From positions 1-64,000 of the forward strand of contig NZ_JBHTLQ010000008.1 in NCBI RefSeq assembly GCF_042679085.1: a stretch of DNA of 64,000 nucleotides, read 5' to 3'. The notes under the pieces were generated by a model. The model was not told where the DNA came from, did not search any database, and saw nothing but the letters and a program-made list of their open reading frames with translations. Shown piece after piece: positions 25,587 to 33,806 of this stretch; the stretch's first letter is position 1, and every line of letters starts with the position of its first letter. This stretch comes from Phenylobacterium conjunctum (GTDB taxonomy: Bacteria; Pseudomonadota; Alphaproteobacteria; Caulobacterales; Caulobacteraceae). Made by a program: the position numbers and the translations under genes.

Positions 25587-27707
25587 CTAGGGGTTCGGGA
25601 TCGGCGCCATGCCGCCCGCCACCGGCGCGGCCGAGGCTGTGCTGGTCGGCGCCGCATAGGCGTAGCCGCCGCGCTTCAGGTCGCTGGACAGGGTGATCTG
25701 GGCCGTCCCGCTGTTCAGCCGGGCCCGATAGACCTGCATGCCTTCCAGCACCCGCATGACGTAGTTGCGGGTCTCGCTGAACGGGATGCACTCGATGAAG
25801 TCGAGGGGATCGGTGGTTCCGCCGCGCGGGTCGCCGCAGAAGCTGGTCCACTGGGCCGGGCGGCCCGGACCGGCGTTGTAGCCGGCGACGGCCATGACGT
25901 AGGAGCCCGAGAAGGTCCCGACCAGGTCGCCCAGATAGGTCGAGCCCAGGCGCATGTTGTACTCCGGGTCGTCCAGCAGGTTGGCTGAGTAGCTGACGCC
26001 CACCTTGCGGGCCACGTGGGCCGCCGTCGCCGGCATCAGCTGCATCATGCCGCGTGCGCCGACGCCGGAGCGCACCAGCGGATCGAAGCCGCTTTCCTGG
26101 CGGGTGATGCCCAGCACCAGGGCCGGCTCAGGCGCGTTGAAGGCCTCGGGCGGGTTGCGCACCGGATAGCCGCGCTGGGGCAGGACAAAGCCGCGTTGGG
26201 CGGCGGCGCGGACCACCTTCATCGAGGTGTCGGTGTCGCCATAACCGCGGACCATGTCCACCAGTAGGGCCTCTTCCTCTGCGGTCGGCAGGACGTCGTC
26301 GAGCGCCAGGACGAAGACCCGGAACAGGTCGCGATTACCGGCCTGCATCAGGGTGCGGGCGGCCTGGACCGTGTCGCGGGCCTCGAATCGCGCCCGGTCG
26401 GCCTGGGTAATCTGGGGGTCGGCGCCCATAACCAGGCGCGCCCCCACCTTCTCGCCGGCCAGCTGGCCATAGAAGGTCGTGTAGTACTTTGCCGCCGCGC
26501 CATAGAAGGCCTGGGATCGGGCCTGGTCGCCCTGGGCCTCCGCCGCACGGCCGCGCCAGTAGAGCGCTCGCCCTCGGGTGATGGGCGAGGAGCCGATGCG
26601 GTCCAGGTTGGCGAAGTGGACATCGGCCTTCGCCGGGTCCTTCAGGCGGGTCAGCGCGATCCAGCCGGCGTAGAACTCCGCCTCGGCGGCGTCGCCGCCG
26701 CTGGTCAGGCCGGTATTGGCCGCGGCCTGATAGGCGCCGGCGGAATCGCCGTTGCGCAGGGCGCCGAGGGTGAGCTTGTAGCGCTCGTCCCAGATGCGGT
26801 CGGCCATCTCCTGGAACGGGATGTCGGTGGGGAACTGGGGCGTCAGGGCGAGCGCCAGGCTGTCCATGCCACGCTTGCGGTAGAAGATCGCCTTCTCGAA
26901 GGCCAGGCCCGGGCTCTGGGCGACGCTGGCCGGCAGGTTGTTGGCCAGGCCCATCGCATTGCCGGCGTTGGAGCGCAGGGCCATGCGGGCCTGGGCCAGC
27001 TGCTGCTGGTCCGCGGGCAGCAGGGGAATCATGTCGCGGGCGGCCGGGCCCTGGCCGCCGAACAGGATCACGTCGGCGCGGCGGACATGATCGTCCTGGG
27101 TCAGCACATCGCCGAACCGGGCCAGCATGGAGCGCTGAGGATCGGCTTCGAAGACTCGATTGCGCCAGAAGTGGCGGATCAGCTTGGCGGCGGCCTCGGT
27201 CTGGCCGGTGGCGCGATAGGCCGAGGCCAGGGCCATGGCCCCTTCGGCGGTCAGGGGTTCGGCCCCGGCGAACCAGGCGATGATCTGCTGCGGCGTCTGG
27301 CCGGAGGTCTCCAGCAGCTTCTCAGCCGCGGTCTGCCGGCGCACGGCGCGGGGCCAGCCGTTCAGGTCTCTGCGGGCCTGGTCCAGTTCGAAGAAGCTCA
27401 GCTGGTCGGAATTGGCGTCGACCATGGCCCAGGTGACCAGCTTGCGGGCGATGGGGTCGCCCAGGCTGGCGATGGCCGAGCGGGCGTTGGCGACATCGCC
27501 GCGGCGGGCGGCCTCCAGGCCGCTCTTCATCAGGCCCACGTCCAGGTCGGACAGGCTGGCGGCGTTGGCCGTGGCCGTGGCCGGGGTCTGGACCAGGTCC
27601 GCGGGGCGATAGGTCACGTCCTGGCGTTGGTCCTGCGCCTCGGCGACGCCGCAAGCCAGGGCCGCGACGGAGGCGGCCAGGATCGCCTTGCTGAACTTTG
27701 ACGCCAA
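25587..27707 (-). CDS. Soluble lytic murein transglycosylase (Slt70-like)
   Basis: A 706-residue periplasmic enzyme that cleaves peptidoglycan strands to 1,6-anhydromuropeptides. A signal peptide (FSKAILAASVAALACGVAEA-QD) is followed by a long superhelical region and the C-terminal SLT domain. The domain has the catalytic Glu in LGITRQESGFDPLVRSGVGA, then RGMMQLMPATAAHVAR and AVAGYNAGPGRPAQW. The start is set at a TTG at 27707, which has GGAGAG five bases upstream and gives a proper signal peptide; upstream ATGs would bury it. Divergent from dapA; only four bases separate its stop from the CPBP gene stop. Confidence 0.92.
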   Translation of the reverse strand: MASKFSKAILAASVAALACGVAEAQDQRQDVTYRPADLVQTPATATANAASLSDLDVGLMKSGLEAARRGDVANARSAIASLGDPIARKLVTWAMVDANSDQLSFFELDQARRDLNGWPRAVRRQTAAEKLLETSGQTPQQIIAWFAGAEPLTAEGAMALASAYRATGQTEAAAKLIRHFWRNRVFEADPQRSMLARFGDVLTQDDHVRRADVILFGGQGPAARDMIPLLPADQQQLAQARMALRSNAGNAMGLANNLPASVAQSPGLAFEKAIFYRKRGMDSLALALTPQFPTDIPFQEMADRIWDERYKLTLGALRNGDSAGAYQAAANTGLTSGGDAAEAEFYAGWIALTRLKDPAKADVHFANLDRIGSSPITRGRALYWRGRAAEAQGDQARSQAFYGAAAKYYTTFYGQLAGEKVGARLVMGADPQITQADRARFEARDTVQAARTLMQAGNRDLFRVFVLALDDVLPTAEEEALLVDMVRGYGDTDTSMKVVRAAAQRGFVLPQRGYPVRNPPEAFNAPEPALVLGITRQESGFDPLVRSGVGARGMMQLMPATAAHVARKVGVSYSANLLDDPEYNMRLGSTYLGDLVGTFSGSYVMAVAGYNAGPGRPAQWTSFCGDPRGGTTDPLDFIECIPFSETRNYVMRVLEGMQVYRARLNSGTAQITLSSDLKRGGYAYAAPTSTASAAPVAGGMAPIPNP

Positions 27708-27834
27708 CGGAACTCTCCGCACTGAATCGAAAACCGGAACCAGATCGGTTGCGGCGAGGGGCCGCGCCGCCATATTGTCCGCCCAAATCTCGAAGCCGCA
27801 ACACCGCGGCGCGCTTTCACGGCTTTTTGCGACC

Positions 27835-28722
27835 ATGTCCGATCCTTTGTTCCGGGGCGTCATGCCGGCTCTCGTCACTCCGTTTCGCGACGGAGCCGTG
27901 GACGAGAAAGCCTTTGTGGCCCTGACCGAGCGCCAGATCGCCGGGGGGGTTCACGGGCTGGTGCCGGTGGGTACGACCGGCGAAACCGCCACCCTCAGCC
28001 ACGACGAGCACCGTCGGGTGGTGGAGCTGTGCGTGCAGACCGCCGCCGGCCGCGTGCCGGTGATCGCCGGCGCCGGCTCCAATTCCACCGAGGAAGCCAT
28101 TGAGCTGGTGCGCCACGCCAAGGCCATCGGCGCTGACGCCGCCCTGGTGGTGACGCCCTATTACAATCGTCCCAGCCAGGAGGGCCTGTACGCCCACTAT
28201 GCGGCGATCAACGAGGCGGTCGAGTTGCCGGTGCTGGTCTACAACGTGCCGGGCCGGACCAGCGTGGACATCTCGGATGCGACCCTGGCCCGCCTGTCGG
28301 TGCTGCCGAACATCGTCGGGATCAAGGACGCCACCGGCGACCTGACCCGCGCCACCATCCAGCGCCTGACCTGCGGCAGCGACTGGGTGATGCTGTCGGG
28401 GGATGACCCCACGGCCCTGGGCTACATGGCTCATGGCGGCCATGGCTGCATTTCGGTGAGCTCCAACGTCGCGCCGGACCTGGTCTCGGCCTTCTACAAC
28501 GCCGCCCTCGGCGGCGACTGGAAGACGGCTCTGTACTGGCAGGACCGCCTGGTGCGTCTGCACAAGGGCCTGTTCGCCGACGCCTCGCCGTCGCCGACCA
28601 AGTTCGCCCTGGCTCATCTGGGCCTGTGCCTGGAGGACGCCCGGCTGCCGATCACCCCGTGCTCGGAAGAGGCTCGCGCCATCGTGCTGGACGCCATGCG
28701 GGAGGCCGGCGTCATCAACTGA
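27835..28722 (+). CDS. dapA: 4-hydroxy-tetrahydrodipicolinate synthase
   Basis: A 295-residue class I aldolase that condenses pyruvate and aspartate semialdehyde, the first committed step to lysine and meso-diaminopimelate. Recognisable are VPVGTTGETATLSHDEH (Thr-Thr proton relay), VVTPYYNRPSQEGLYAHY (active-site Tyr), VYNVPGRTSVDI and the Schiff-base Lys in NIVGIKDATGDL. Start at the ATG giving MSDPLFRGVMPALVTPF. It lies next to a murein hydrolase gene in divergent orientation and 11 bases before smpB. Confidence 0.97.
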   Translation: MSDPLFRGVMPALVTPFRDGAVDEKAFVALTERQIAGGVHGLVPVGTTGETATLSHDEHRRVVELCVQTAAGRVPVIAGAGSNSTEEAIELVRHAKAIGADAALVVTPYYNRPSQEGLYAHYAAINEAVELPVLVYNVPGRTSVDISDATLARLSVLPNIVGIKDATGDLTRATIQRLTCGSDWVMLSGDDPTALGYMAHGGHGCISVSSNVAPDLVSAFYNAALGGDWKTALYWQDRLVRLHKGLFADASPSPTKFALAHLGLCLEDARLPITPCSEEARAIVLDAMREAGVIN

Positions 28723-28733
28723 CGCCAGAATCC

Positions 28734-29186
28734 ATGAGCAAGCTGATCGCCGAGAACCGTCGGGCGCGGTACGACTATTTCCTCGAGGAGACCTTCGAGG
28801 CCGGCCTGGTGCTGACCGGCACCGAGGTGAAGTCGCTGCGCAACGGCCGGGCCAATATCGCGGAGTCCTACGCCTCGGTGGAGGGCCGCGACGTGGTCCT
28901 GATCAACGCGGATATCCCGCCCTACACCCAGGCCAACCGCTTCAACCACGAGCCCCGGCGGCACCGGAAGCTGCTGCTGCACCGCAAGCAGCTGGACAAG
29001 CTGATCGGCGCCGTCCAACGCGAGGGCCGCACCCTCGTGCCCACCAAGCTCTATTGGAACGACAAGGGCCTGGCCAAGCTGGAGATCGCGCTCGCCAAGG
29101 GTAAGAAGGCCCACGACAAGCGCGAAGCCACCGCTGAGCGCGACTGGCAGAGGGACAAGGCCCGCCTGATGCGGGAGCGGGGATGA
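28734..29186 (+). CDS. smpB: SsrA-binding protein SmpB
   Basis: A 150-residue protein required for tmRNA-mediated ribosome rescue; it binds the tRNA-like domain of SsrA and delivers it to stalled ribosomes. The family signature ENRRARYDYFLEETFEAGLV and TGTEVKSLRNGRANIAESYA is intact, followed by RRHRKLLLHRKQLDKLIGAV and a basic C-terminal tail (KKAHDKREATAERDWQRDKA) that inserts into the mRNA channel. The tmRNA gene itself is not in the window. Overlaps the following acetyltransferase gene by four bases. Confidence 0.97.
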   Translation: MSKLIAENRRARYDYFLEETFEAGLVLTGTEVKSLRNGRANIAESYASVEGRDVVLINADIPPYTQANRFNHEPRRHRKLLLHRKQLDKLIGAVQREGRTLVPTKLYWNDKGLAKLEIALAKGKKAHDKREATAERDWQRDKARLMRERG

Positions 29187-29917
29187 CAAGGATCGAGGCG
29201 ATCGAGCGCGCGACGCTCGCCGCCGTCGCCCCGCGCGAAGTCCTGGAGATCGAGGGCTGGCTGGTGGGGCTGGATCCGGGGACCATCCGTCGGGCGGCCA
29301 GCGCCGTGCCGCTGGCCCACGACCTGCCCCGCGATCCGGCGGTCATTGACGCCATCGAGGCGGCCTATGCCGAGCGGGGCCTGAAGCCGGCCTTCCGCAT
29401 CGCCGACGCAGACGGGCTGGCCGGGGTTCGCGCCGAGCTGGAACGCCGCGGCTATGGCTTTGAGCAGCCCACCCTGGTCAAGACCGCCGCCGTGGCTGAT
29501 GTGCGGCGTGTCACCGACCGGCCGCTCGCCGAGGTGACGGCTGAGCCTGACGAGGCCTGGGCGGCGGTGTTTCTGGGCCAGGGGTTCGACCCCGTCGACG
29601 GCGCCTATCGGGTCCAGGCGCTGAGCCGCTCGCCCGGCGCGGCCTTTGGGCGGGTGCGGGAGGATGGCGTGACCTTTGCGGTAGGCGCCGGGGCCTATGG
29701 CCACGGCTGGGCCAGCTTCCACGGCATGCGCACCGACGCCGCTCGGCGAGGGCAGGGGGGGGCGGGTCGCGTCCTGGCCGCCCTGGCCGGCGAGGCGACA
29801 AGGCGGGGAATCGATCGCGCCTTTCTGCAGGTCGAGGAGAAGAACACGACCGCGCGGTCGCTCTATCGCCGGGCGGGGTTCTCGACGGCGTGGCGGTATT
29901 TTTATTGGAGCAAGTGA
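29183..29917 (+). CDS. GNAT-family N-acetyltransferase
   Basis: A 244-residue protein with a GNAT fold in the C-terminal half: WASFHGMRTDAARRGQGGAG supplies the acetyl-CoA pyrophosphate loop (R-x-x-G-x-G/A type), followed by FLQVEEKNTTARSLYRRAGF, the conserved terminal motif, and WRYFYW. The N-terminal 120 residues are more divergent (RATLAAVAPREVLEIEGWLV). The substrate cannot be predicted. It is translationally coupled to smpB through an ATGA overlap, which may only reflect operon economy. Confidence 0.87.
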   Translation: MTRIEAIERATLAAVAPREVLEIEGWLVGLDPGTIRRAASAVPLAHDLPRDPAVIDAIEAAYAERGLKPAFRIADADGLAGVRAELERRGYGFEQPTLVKTAAVADVRRVTDRPLAEVTAEPDEAWAAVFLGQGFDPVDGAYRVQALSRSPGAAFGRVREDGVTFAVGAGAYGHGWASFHGMRTDAARRGQGGAGRVLAALAGEATRRGIDRAFLQVEEKNTTARSLYRRAGFSTAWRYFYWSK

Positions 29918-29929
29918 TCCCGGGCGGGG

Positions 29930-30568
29930 TCAGCCCTCGATCACCGCCCGGGCGCGGCGGAAGATGTCCTCGAACATCGCCGCGGTCAGCCGGCCGGTGT
30001 TCGTGTTCAGCCGGGAGCAGTGGTAGCTGTTGATGATCCGGTAGGGGCCGGCGTCGAACTCGGCGCCGTGGCCGGAGATCCCGGCCGAGGCCTTCAACCC
30101 GATCGCCTTCAGCACATTGCGGCGGGCCACGTCGCCCAGGGTCACGATGACCTTCAGGTTCGGCAGGGCCTCAAGCCGCGCGGTCAGGAACGGCCGGCAG
30201 GCGTTCTCTTCGCTGGTCTCCGGCTTGTTGCCGGGCGGGGCGCAGCGGACGGCGTTGGAGATCATGCAGTCGACCAGGGTCAGGCCGTCATCGGGGCGCG
30301 CCTCGTACGTGCCGCGGGCGAAGCCGGTCTTCAGCAGGGTCTCATAGAGCATCCAGCCAGCGTGATCGCCCGTGAACGGCCGGCCCGTGCGGTTCGCGCC
30401 GGTGCGGCCAGGGGCCAGGCCCGCCACCAGCAGGCGCGCGCCCTCATCCCCGAACGAGGGGGCCGGGCCGTTGAACCAGTCGGGATTGGCGGCGCGGTTC
30501 TCCGCCCGGTAGGCGACCAGGCGCGGGCAGAGCGGGCAGTCGCGGGGCGGCTCAGCCTGAGCGGTCAC
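29930..30568 (-). CDS. Uracil-DNA glycosylase, family 5 (UDGb-like, Fe-S)
   Basis: A 212-residue DNA repair glycosylase. The N-terminal CPLCPRLVAYR and later Cys residues (NACRPFL) are the positions that bind the 4Fe-4S cluster of family 4/5 enzymes. Motif A is LVAGLAPGRTGANRTGRPFT, in which the catalytic residue of family 4 is replaced, as expected for family 5. Motif B-like INSYHCSRLNTNTG closes the active site. It removes uracil and possibly other deaminated bases. It begins at a GTG that overlaps the stop of the NYN-domain gene by four bases. Confidence 0.88.
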   Translation of the reverse strand: MTAQAEPPRDCPLCPRLVAYRAENRAANPDWFNGPAPSFGDEGARLLVAGLAPGRTGANRTGRPFTGDHAGWMLYETLLKTGFARGTYEARPDDGLTLVDCMISNAVRCAPPGNKPETSEENACRPFLTARLEALPNLKVIVTLGDVARRNVLKAIGLKASAGISGHGAEFDAGPYRIINSYHCSRLNTNTGRLTAAMFEDIFRRARAVIEG

Positions 30569-31158
30569 GCGTCCAGATCCGCCTCGCGGTCGAGCCCGGT
30601 GCGGCTTTCCTGGATGAACCGCGGCAGGCGCGAGGGCCGGCCGATGATGTCGGCCAGGTCGGCCAGGTCGATGAAGTTGTCGGCCTGGCGGCGCAGGTCG
30701 TCCGAGGCCATGGGCGGCTGAGACTTCACGGTGGAGACCACGGTCACGCGGGCGCCCTTGCGCTGCACCGCCTCGACCAGGACGCGGAAGTCGCCGTCGC
30801 CGGAGAACAGCAGCAGGTGGTCGGCGTGCTGGGCCATTTCCAGCATGTCGACGGCGATCTCGACATCCATGTCGCCGCGCCAGCGCTTGCGCCCTTGCGC
30901 GTCGGTGTATTCCCGCGCCGGCTTGGTCACCAGACGGAAGCCGTTGTAGTCGAGCCAGTCGACCAGCGGGCGGATCGGCGAATATTCCTGATCCTCGACC
31001 AGGGCGGTGTAGTAGTAGGCCCGCACGAGCACGCCGCGCTTGCGGAACTCCTCCAGGAGCTTGCGGTAGTCGATGTCGAAGCCCAGGCCCTTGGCTGCGG
31101 AGTAGAGGTTCGCCCCGTCAATGAAGAGCGCCAGCCGGTCGGTCGGATAAAAAGTCAT
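30565..31158 (-). CDS. NYN-domain (LabA-like PIN) protein
   Basis: A 197-residue protein with a PIN-like nuclease fold of the LabA/DUF88 type. Acidic residues expected at the metal site are present in LALFIDGANLYSAAKGLG, GDMDVEIAVDMLEMA and LLLFSGDGDFRVLVEAVQRKG. The C-terminal part (LRRQADNFIDLADLADIIG) is typical of the family. Such proteins are probable RNA-binding or RNA-cleaving enzymes. It is coupled to the UDG gene. Its ATG shares base 31158 with the first base of the proposed folK start on the other strand. Confidence 0.88.
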   Translation of the reverse strand: MTFYPTDRLALFIDGANLYSAAKGLGFDIDYRKLLEEFRKRGVLVRAYYYTALVEDQEYSPIRPLVDWLDYNGFRLVTKPAREYTDAQGRKRWRGDMDVEIAVDMLEMAQHADHLLLFSGDGDFRVLVEAVQRKGARVTVVSTVKSQPPMASDDLRRQADNFIDLADLADIIGRPSRLPRFIQESRTGLDREADLDA

Positions 31159-31697
31159 TGGAAACGGAAATCCATAAAGGGGGCGGAAGGCGGTCCGCGG
31201 CGGACGGTCTGGTCGTCATCGCGCTGGGCGGAAATCTTCCCGGCGATTTCGGTTCGTCCGAAGCTTTGCTCGAAGCTGCGCTCGCTCGTTTCGCCCAGGC
31301 GGGATTGCCTGTCGTGTCCCGGTCGTCCTGGTGGCGGTCCGCCGCCTGGCCGGAGCCGGACGAAAACGAATATCGCAACGGGGTTGCGCTTGTCGAGGCT
31401 CGCCTGCCGCCCTCCGACACGCTGCGAACGCTTTTGGCGCTTGAGGCGGAGTTCGGTCGGGCGCGCGCTCAAAAGAACGCCGCCCGGACCCTGGACCTCG
31501 ACCTGATCGCCTATGGGCGGATCCTGATGGAGACCCCGAATCTGGTCTTGCCCCATCCGCGCGCCCATGAGCGGCTGTTCGTCATGGGGCCATTGGCGGA
31601 GATCGCGCCGGAGTGGCGGCATCCAAGACTGGGGACAACCGCCGCCGTGCTGGCGGGCGCCGCTACGGTTGGCCTGGACGCCCGGCCCATTTCCTGA
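31158..31697 (+). CDS. folK: 2-amino-4-hydroxy-6-hydroxymethyldihydropteridine diphosphokinase
   Basis: HPPK transfers pyrophosphate from ATP to 6-hydroxymethyl-7,8-dihydropterin in folate synthesis. The 179-residue product shows VVIALGGNLPGDFGS at the N-terminus and ALEAEFGRARAQKNAARTLD followed by LDLIAYG and LVLPHPRAHERLFV, the family signature with the two catalytic Asp residues (DLDLIAYG). The start is uncertain: the only non-CTG option ahead of the conserved region is a TTG at 31158 without a good ribosome binding site, directly abutting the divergent NYN gene. Confidence 0.93.
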   Translation: METEIHKGGGRRSAADGLVVIALGGNLPGDFGSSEALLEAALARFAQAGLPVVSRSSWWRSAAWPEPDENEYRNGVALVEARLPPSDTLRTLLALEAEFGRARAQKNAARTLDLDLIAYGRILMETPNLVLPHPRAHERLFVMGPLAEIAPEWRHPRLGTTAAVLAGAATVGLDARPIS

Positions 31698-31745
31698 TCG
31701 AAGGACTCGATCCGGCGCGGCACTTGGGGCAGCCTGGAGGACCGG

Positions 31746-32435
31746 TTGACGGCGCGGGCGCAGCGCTATAGCCGGGCCGACTGTTCCTTACACGGGGCTT
31801 TGTCCTTGGCCTATCGGCTGGTCATCTTCGATTTCGACGGCACCCTGGCCGACAGCGGCGATTGGTTCATCAGCATGACCAATGGCGTCGCCGACCGCTT
31901 CAAGTTCCGCAGAATCACCGACGAAGAAGTCGACATGCTGCGCGGCCGCTCGAGCCGCGAGGTCGTCGAATATATGGGCGTGGCCAAGTGGAAGATGCCG
32001 CTGATCGCCATCCACGCCCGCAAGCTGGTGGCCCAGCACGCGTCGAACATTCCGTTGTTCCCCGGCGTGCCGGAGCTGTTGCATGGCCTGCGCCAGTCCG
32101 GGGTGACCATCGCCCTGGTCAGCTCGAACTCCGAGGCGAACATCCGCAAGATCCTGGGGCCTGAGTTGTCGGCCCTGGTGACCTATTTCAACTGCGGGGC
32201 CTCGATGTTCGGCAAGACGCCGAAGTTCCGCGCGGTGCTGCGCAAGGCCCGCGTGGCGCCCAAAGACGTCATCTCCATTGGCGACGAGACCCGCGACATC
32301 GAGGCCGCGGCCAAGGCCGGCGTCTCTTCAGGGGCCGTGACCTGGGGCTATGCCCGGCCAGAGATCCTGGCGGCGCACAATCCGACCGTGCTGTTCATGG
32401 GCATGGACGAGATCCTGCCCACCGTCGTCGGCTAG
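31746..32435 (+). CDS. HAD-superfamily hydrolase (phosphoglycolate phosphatase-like)
   Basis: A haloacid-dehalogenase fold phosphatase. Motif I is VIFDFDGTLADSGDWF with the nucleophile Asp, motif II is ALVSSNSEANIRK, motif III Lys lies in MFGKTPKFRAVL, and motif IV is VISIGDETRDIEAA. The cap is of the small helical type. The TTG at 31746 has GGAGG five bases upstream and gives 229 residues, but the first 18 codons look non-coding (rare TTA); a second TTG at 31800 would start just before the conserved region. Substrate unknown. Confidence 0.88.
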   Translation: MTARAQRYSRADCSLHGALSLAYRLVIFDFDGTLADSGDWFISMTNGVADRFKFRRITDEEVDMLRGRSSREVVEYMGVAKWKMPLIAIHARKLVAQHASNIPLFPGVPELLHGLRQSGVTIALVSSNSEANIRKILGPELSALVTYFNCGASMFGKTPKFRAVLRKARVAPKDVISIGDETRDIEAAAKAGVSSGAVTWGYARPEILAAHNPTVLFMGMDEILPTVVG

Positions 32436-32469
32436 GTTCCGGACTGAATGAAGTCCGGCTAGTTGGGTT

Positions 32470-32632
32470 CCCTTCTCCCCTTGCGGGAGAAGGTGTCGGG
32501 CGACAGCCCGACGGATGAGGGGTCGCGCTCCCCTGTCCGCAATTGTCGATAAGGGCTTTCTCGGAGAGGTCTGAGAGACCCCTCATCCGACCCTGCTCCG
32601 CAGGGCCACCTTCTCCCACAAGTGGAGAAGGG
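32470..32632. repeat. Intergenic palindromic repeat, family C
   Basis: A 163-base inverted element. The left arm CCCTTCTCCC...GAGAAGG...GGATGAGGGG is mirrored by CCCCTCATCC...CCACCTTCTCCC...GGAGAAGGG on the right, with internal small hairpins (GTCGGGC/GCCCGAC and CCCTGC/GCAGGG). This is the look of the repeated intergenic elements common in alphaproteobacteria. No gene is visible between 32436 and 32673. Confidence 0.8.
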
Positions 32633-32673
32633 CGCGTCACCCGGATCTCGGAACGATCGATCGACTCCAGACC

Positions 32674-33192
32674 CTAGCCCAGCAGGTCGACCCGGGCGAT
32701 CGGGGTGACCCGTCCCTCCGAAAAGTCCAGCAGGTCCAGCCGGTTCAGCCAGCCGGCGACGCCGACGCGCCCCAGGCTGCGGACCAGGTCTTCGGCCTCA
32801 TCGTGGTGGTCAAAGGCGGCGACGGTGACGTGCGGGATGAAGGGAATGTCCAGGCGCAGGGCGGCGGACAAGGGGCCGTCGTACAGCTGGTCGTGCAAGG
32901 CCTCGATCTCGGCCCGGCCGGTGTCGGGAACCATGAAGACATGGCTGGTCCGGTCCTCGGCGTCGCGGATGGCCAGATAGGCGGCGAGCCGACAGCGGAT
33001 GCGCACCTGGGTGGCCGCCACAGCCTCGAAATGCGCTCGAACCGCCTCCGGATCCTGCGGCGTGAAGGGAAAGACCAGGGTGACGTGGGCCGGGATGATC
33101 GCCTGGTTCGGATCATGCCGCTTTCGCAGGGTTTCGATCCGCGCCAGGTCCATGGGGGCGGCCTCGAAGGGGGCGACGATCAGCCAGCTCAT
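32674..33192 (-). CDS. 2'-5' RNA ligase family protein (2H phosphoesterase)
   Basis: A 172-residue protein of the 2H phosphoesterase superfamily with both His-x-Thr motifs: IIPAHVTLVFPFTPQ near the N-terminus and FIPHVTVAAFDHHDEA near residue 130. Bacterial members act on 2',3'-cyclic phosphate or 2'-5' linked RNA ends in vitro. The start at 33192 has AAGGAA seven bases upstream, and the protein then begins MSWLIVAPFEAAP, which is the usual first strand. No RNA repair partner is adjacent. Confidence 0.88.
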   Translation of the reverse strand: MSWLIVAPFEAAPMDLARIETLRKRHDPNQAIIPAHVTLVFPFTPQDPEAVRAHFEAVAATQVRIRCRLAAYLAIRDAEDRTSHVFMVPDTGRAEIEALHDQLYDGPLSAALRLDIPFIPHVTVAAFDHHDEAEDLVRSLGRVGVAGWLNRLDLLDFSEGRVTPIARVDLLG

Positions 33193-33268
33193 GCGGGGTT
33201 TCCTTGCCAAAGCGGCGGGGGAGGGCTTCCTGCGACGCCTGGGCGCGAGGGCGCAAGCCTTTGCGGCG

Positions 33269-33297
33269 TTGCACAAATGGTCCGGACCCTCTATTTT
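33269..33297 (+). promoter_or_regulatory. Promoter of rpoZ-rel with a palindrome in the spacer
   Basis: TTGCAC (33269-33274) and TATTTT (33292-33297) are separated by 17 bases, a good sigma-70-type promoter 31 bases before the rpoZ start. The spacer contains the perfect palindrome GGTCCGGACC (33279-33288), which could be an operator between the two promoter elements. Confidence 0.6.
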
Positions 33298-33327
33298 GCC
33301 GGGTTCTACCGCCCTTCCGAGGATTTC

Positions 33328-33687
33328 ATGGCTCGCGTCACCGTCGAAGACTGCATCGAAAAGGTCCCCAACCGCTTCAGCCTCGTGCTGCTGGCGGCGC
33401 ATCGCGCGCGCGCGATCTCGGCGGGCTCCCAGATCATGGTCGACCGCGACAATGACAAGAACCCCGTCGTCTCCCTGCGCGAAATCGCTGACGACGTGGT
33501 GGACGCCGAGGAACTGCGCGAGAGCCTGATCGGCACCCTGCAACGCGTCGACGAGCGTTCGGAAGCCGAGGAAGAGGCCGAAACCCTCGCCCTGCTGGCC
33601 GATCCGGGCCACATGCAGATGAGCGAACTGGAACTGGTGCGCGCGCTGCAAAGCGACCGCGACGGTGGGCAGGAGGAGCGGTACTGA
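33328..33687 (+). CDS. rpoZ: RNA polymerase omega subunit
   Basis: A 119-residue protein beginning MARVTVEDCIEKVPNRFSLV, the classical omega N-terminus, followed by LLAAHRARAISAGSQIMVDR and NPVVSLREIADDVV. Omega helps beta-prime folding and in many bacteria forms part of a ppGpp-binding site on the polymerase. The start has GAGG seven bases upstream. It immediately precedes rel, the ppGpp synthetase/hydrolase gene, an arrangement common in alpha- and gammaproteobacteria. Confidence 0.97.
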   Translation: MARVTVEDCIEKVPNRFSLVLLAAHRARAISAGSQIMVDRDNDKNPVVSLREIADDVVDAEELRESLIGTLQRVDERSEAEEEAETLALLADPGHMQMSELELVRALQSDRDGGQEERY

Positions 33688-33806
33688 GCCCCGAAGGCGC
33701 AGACCCTCTGACCCTGGCGGCGGCGCCTGAACCGCCCGCCGCCCCACTCGACGCGCCCCCAGCCGAATCGCTTTCGGCGACCGGCGCTGCGGCCAAGCGG
33801 CCGCGC

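Noticed and set aside
25587..27878. Longer N-terminus of the lytic transglycosylase from an upstream ATG
   Set aside because: It would place the signal peptide about 57 residues inside the protein and run into the dapA start; the TTG with GGAGAG fits better.
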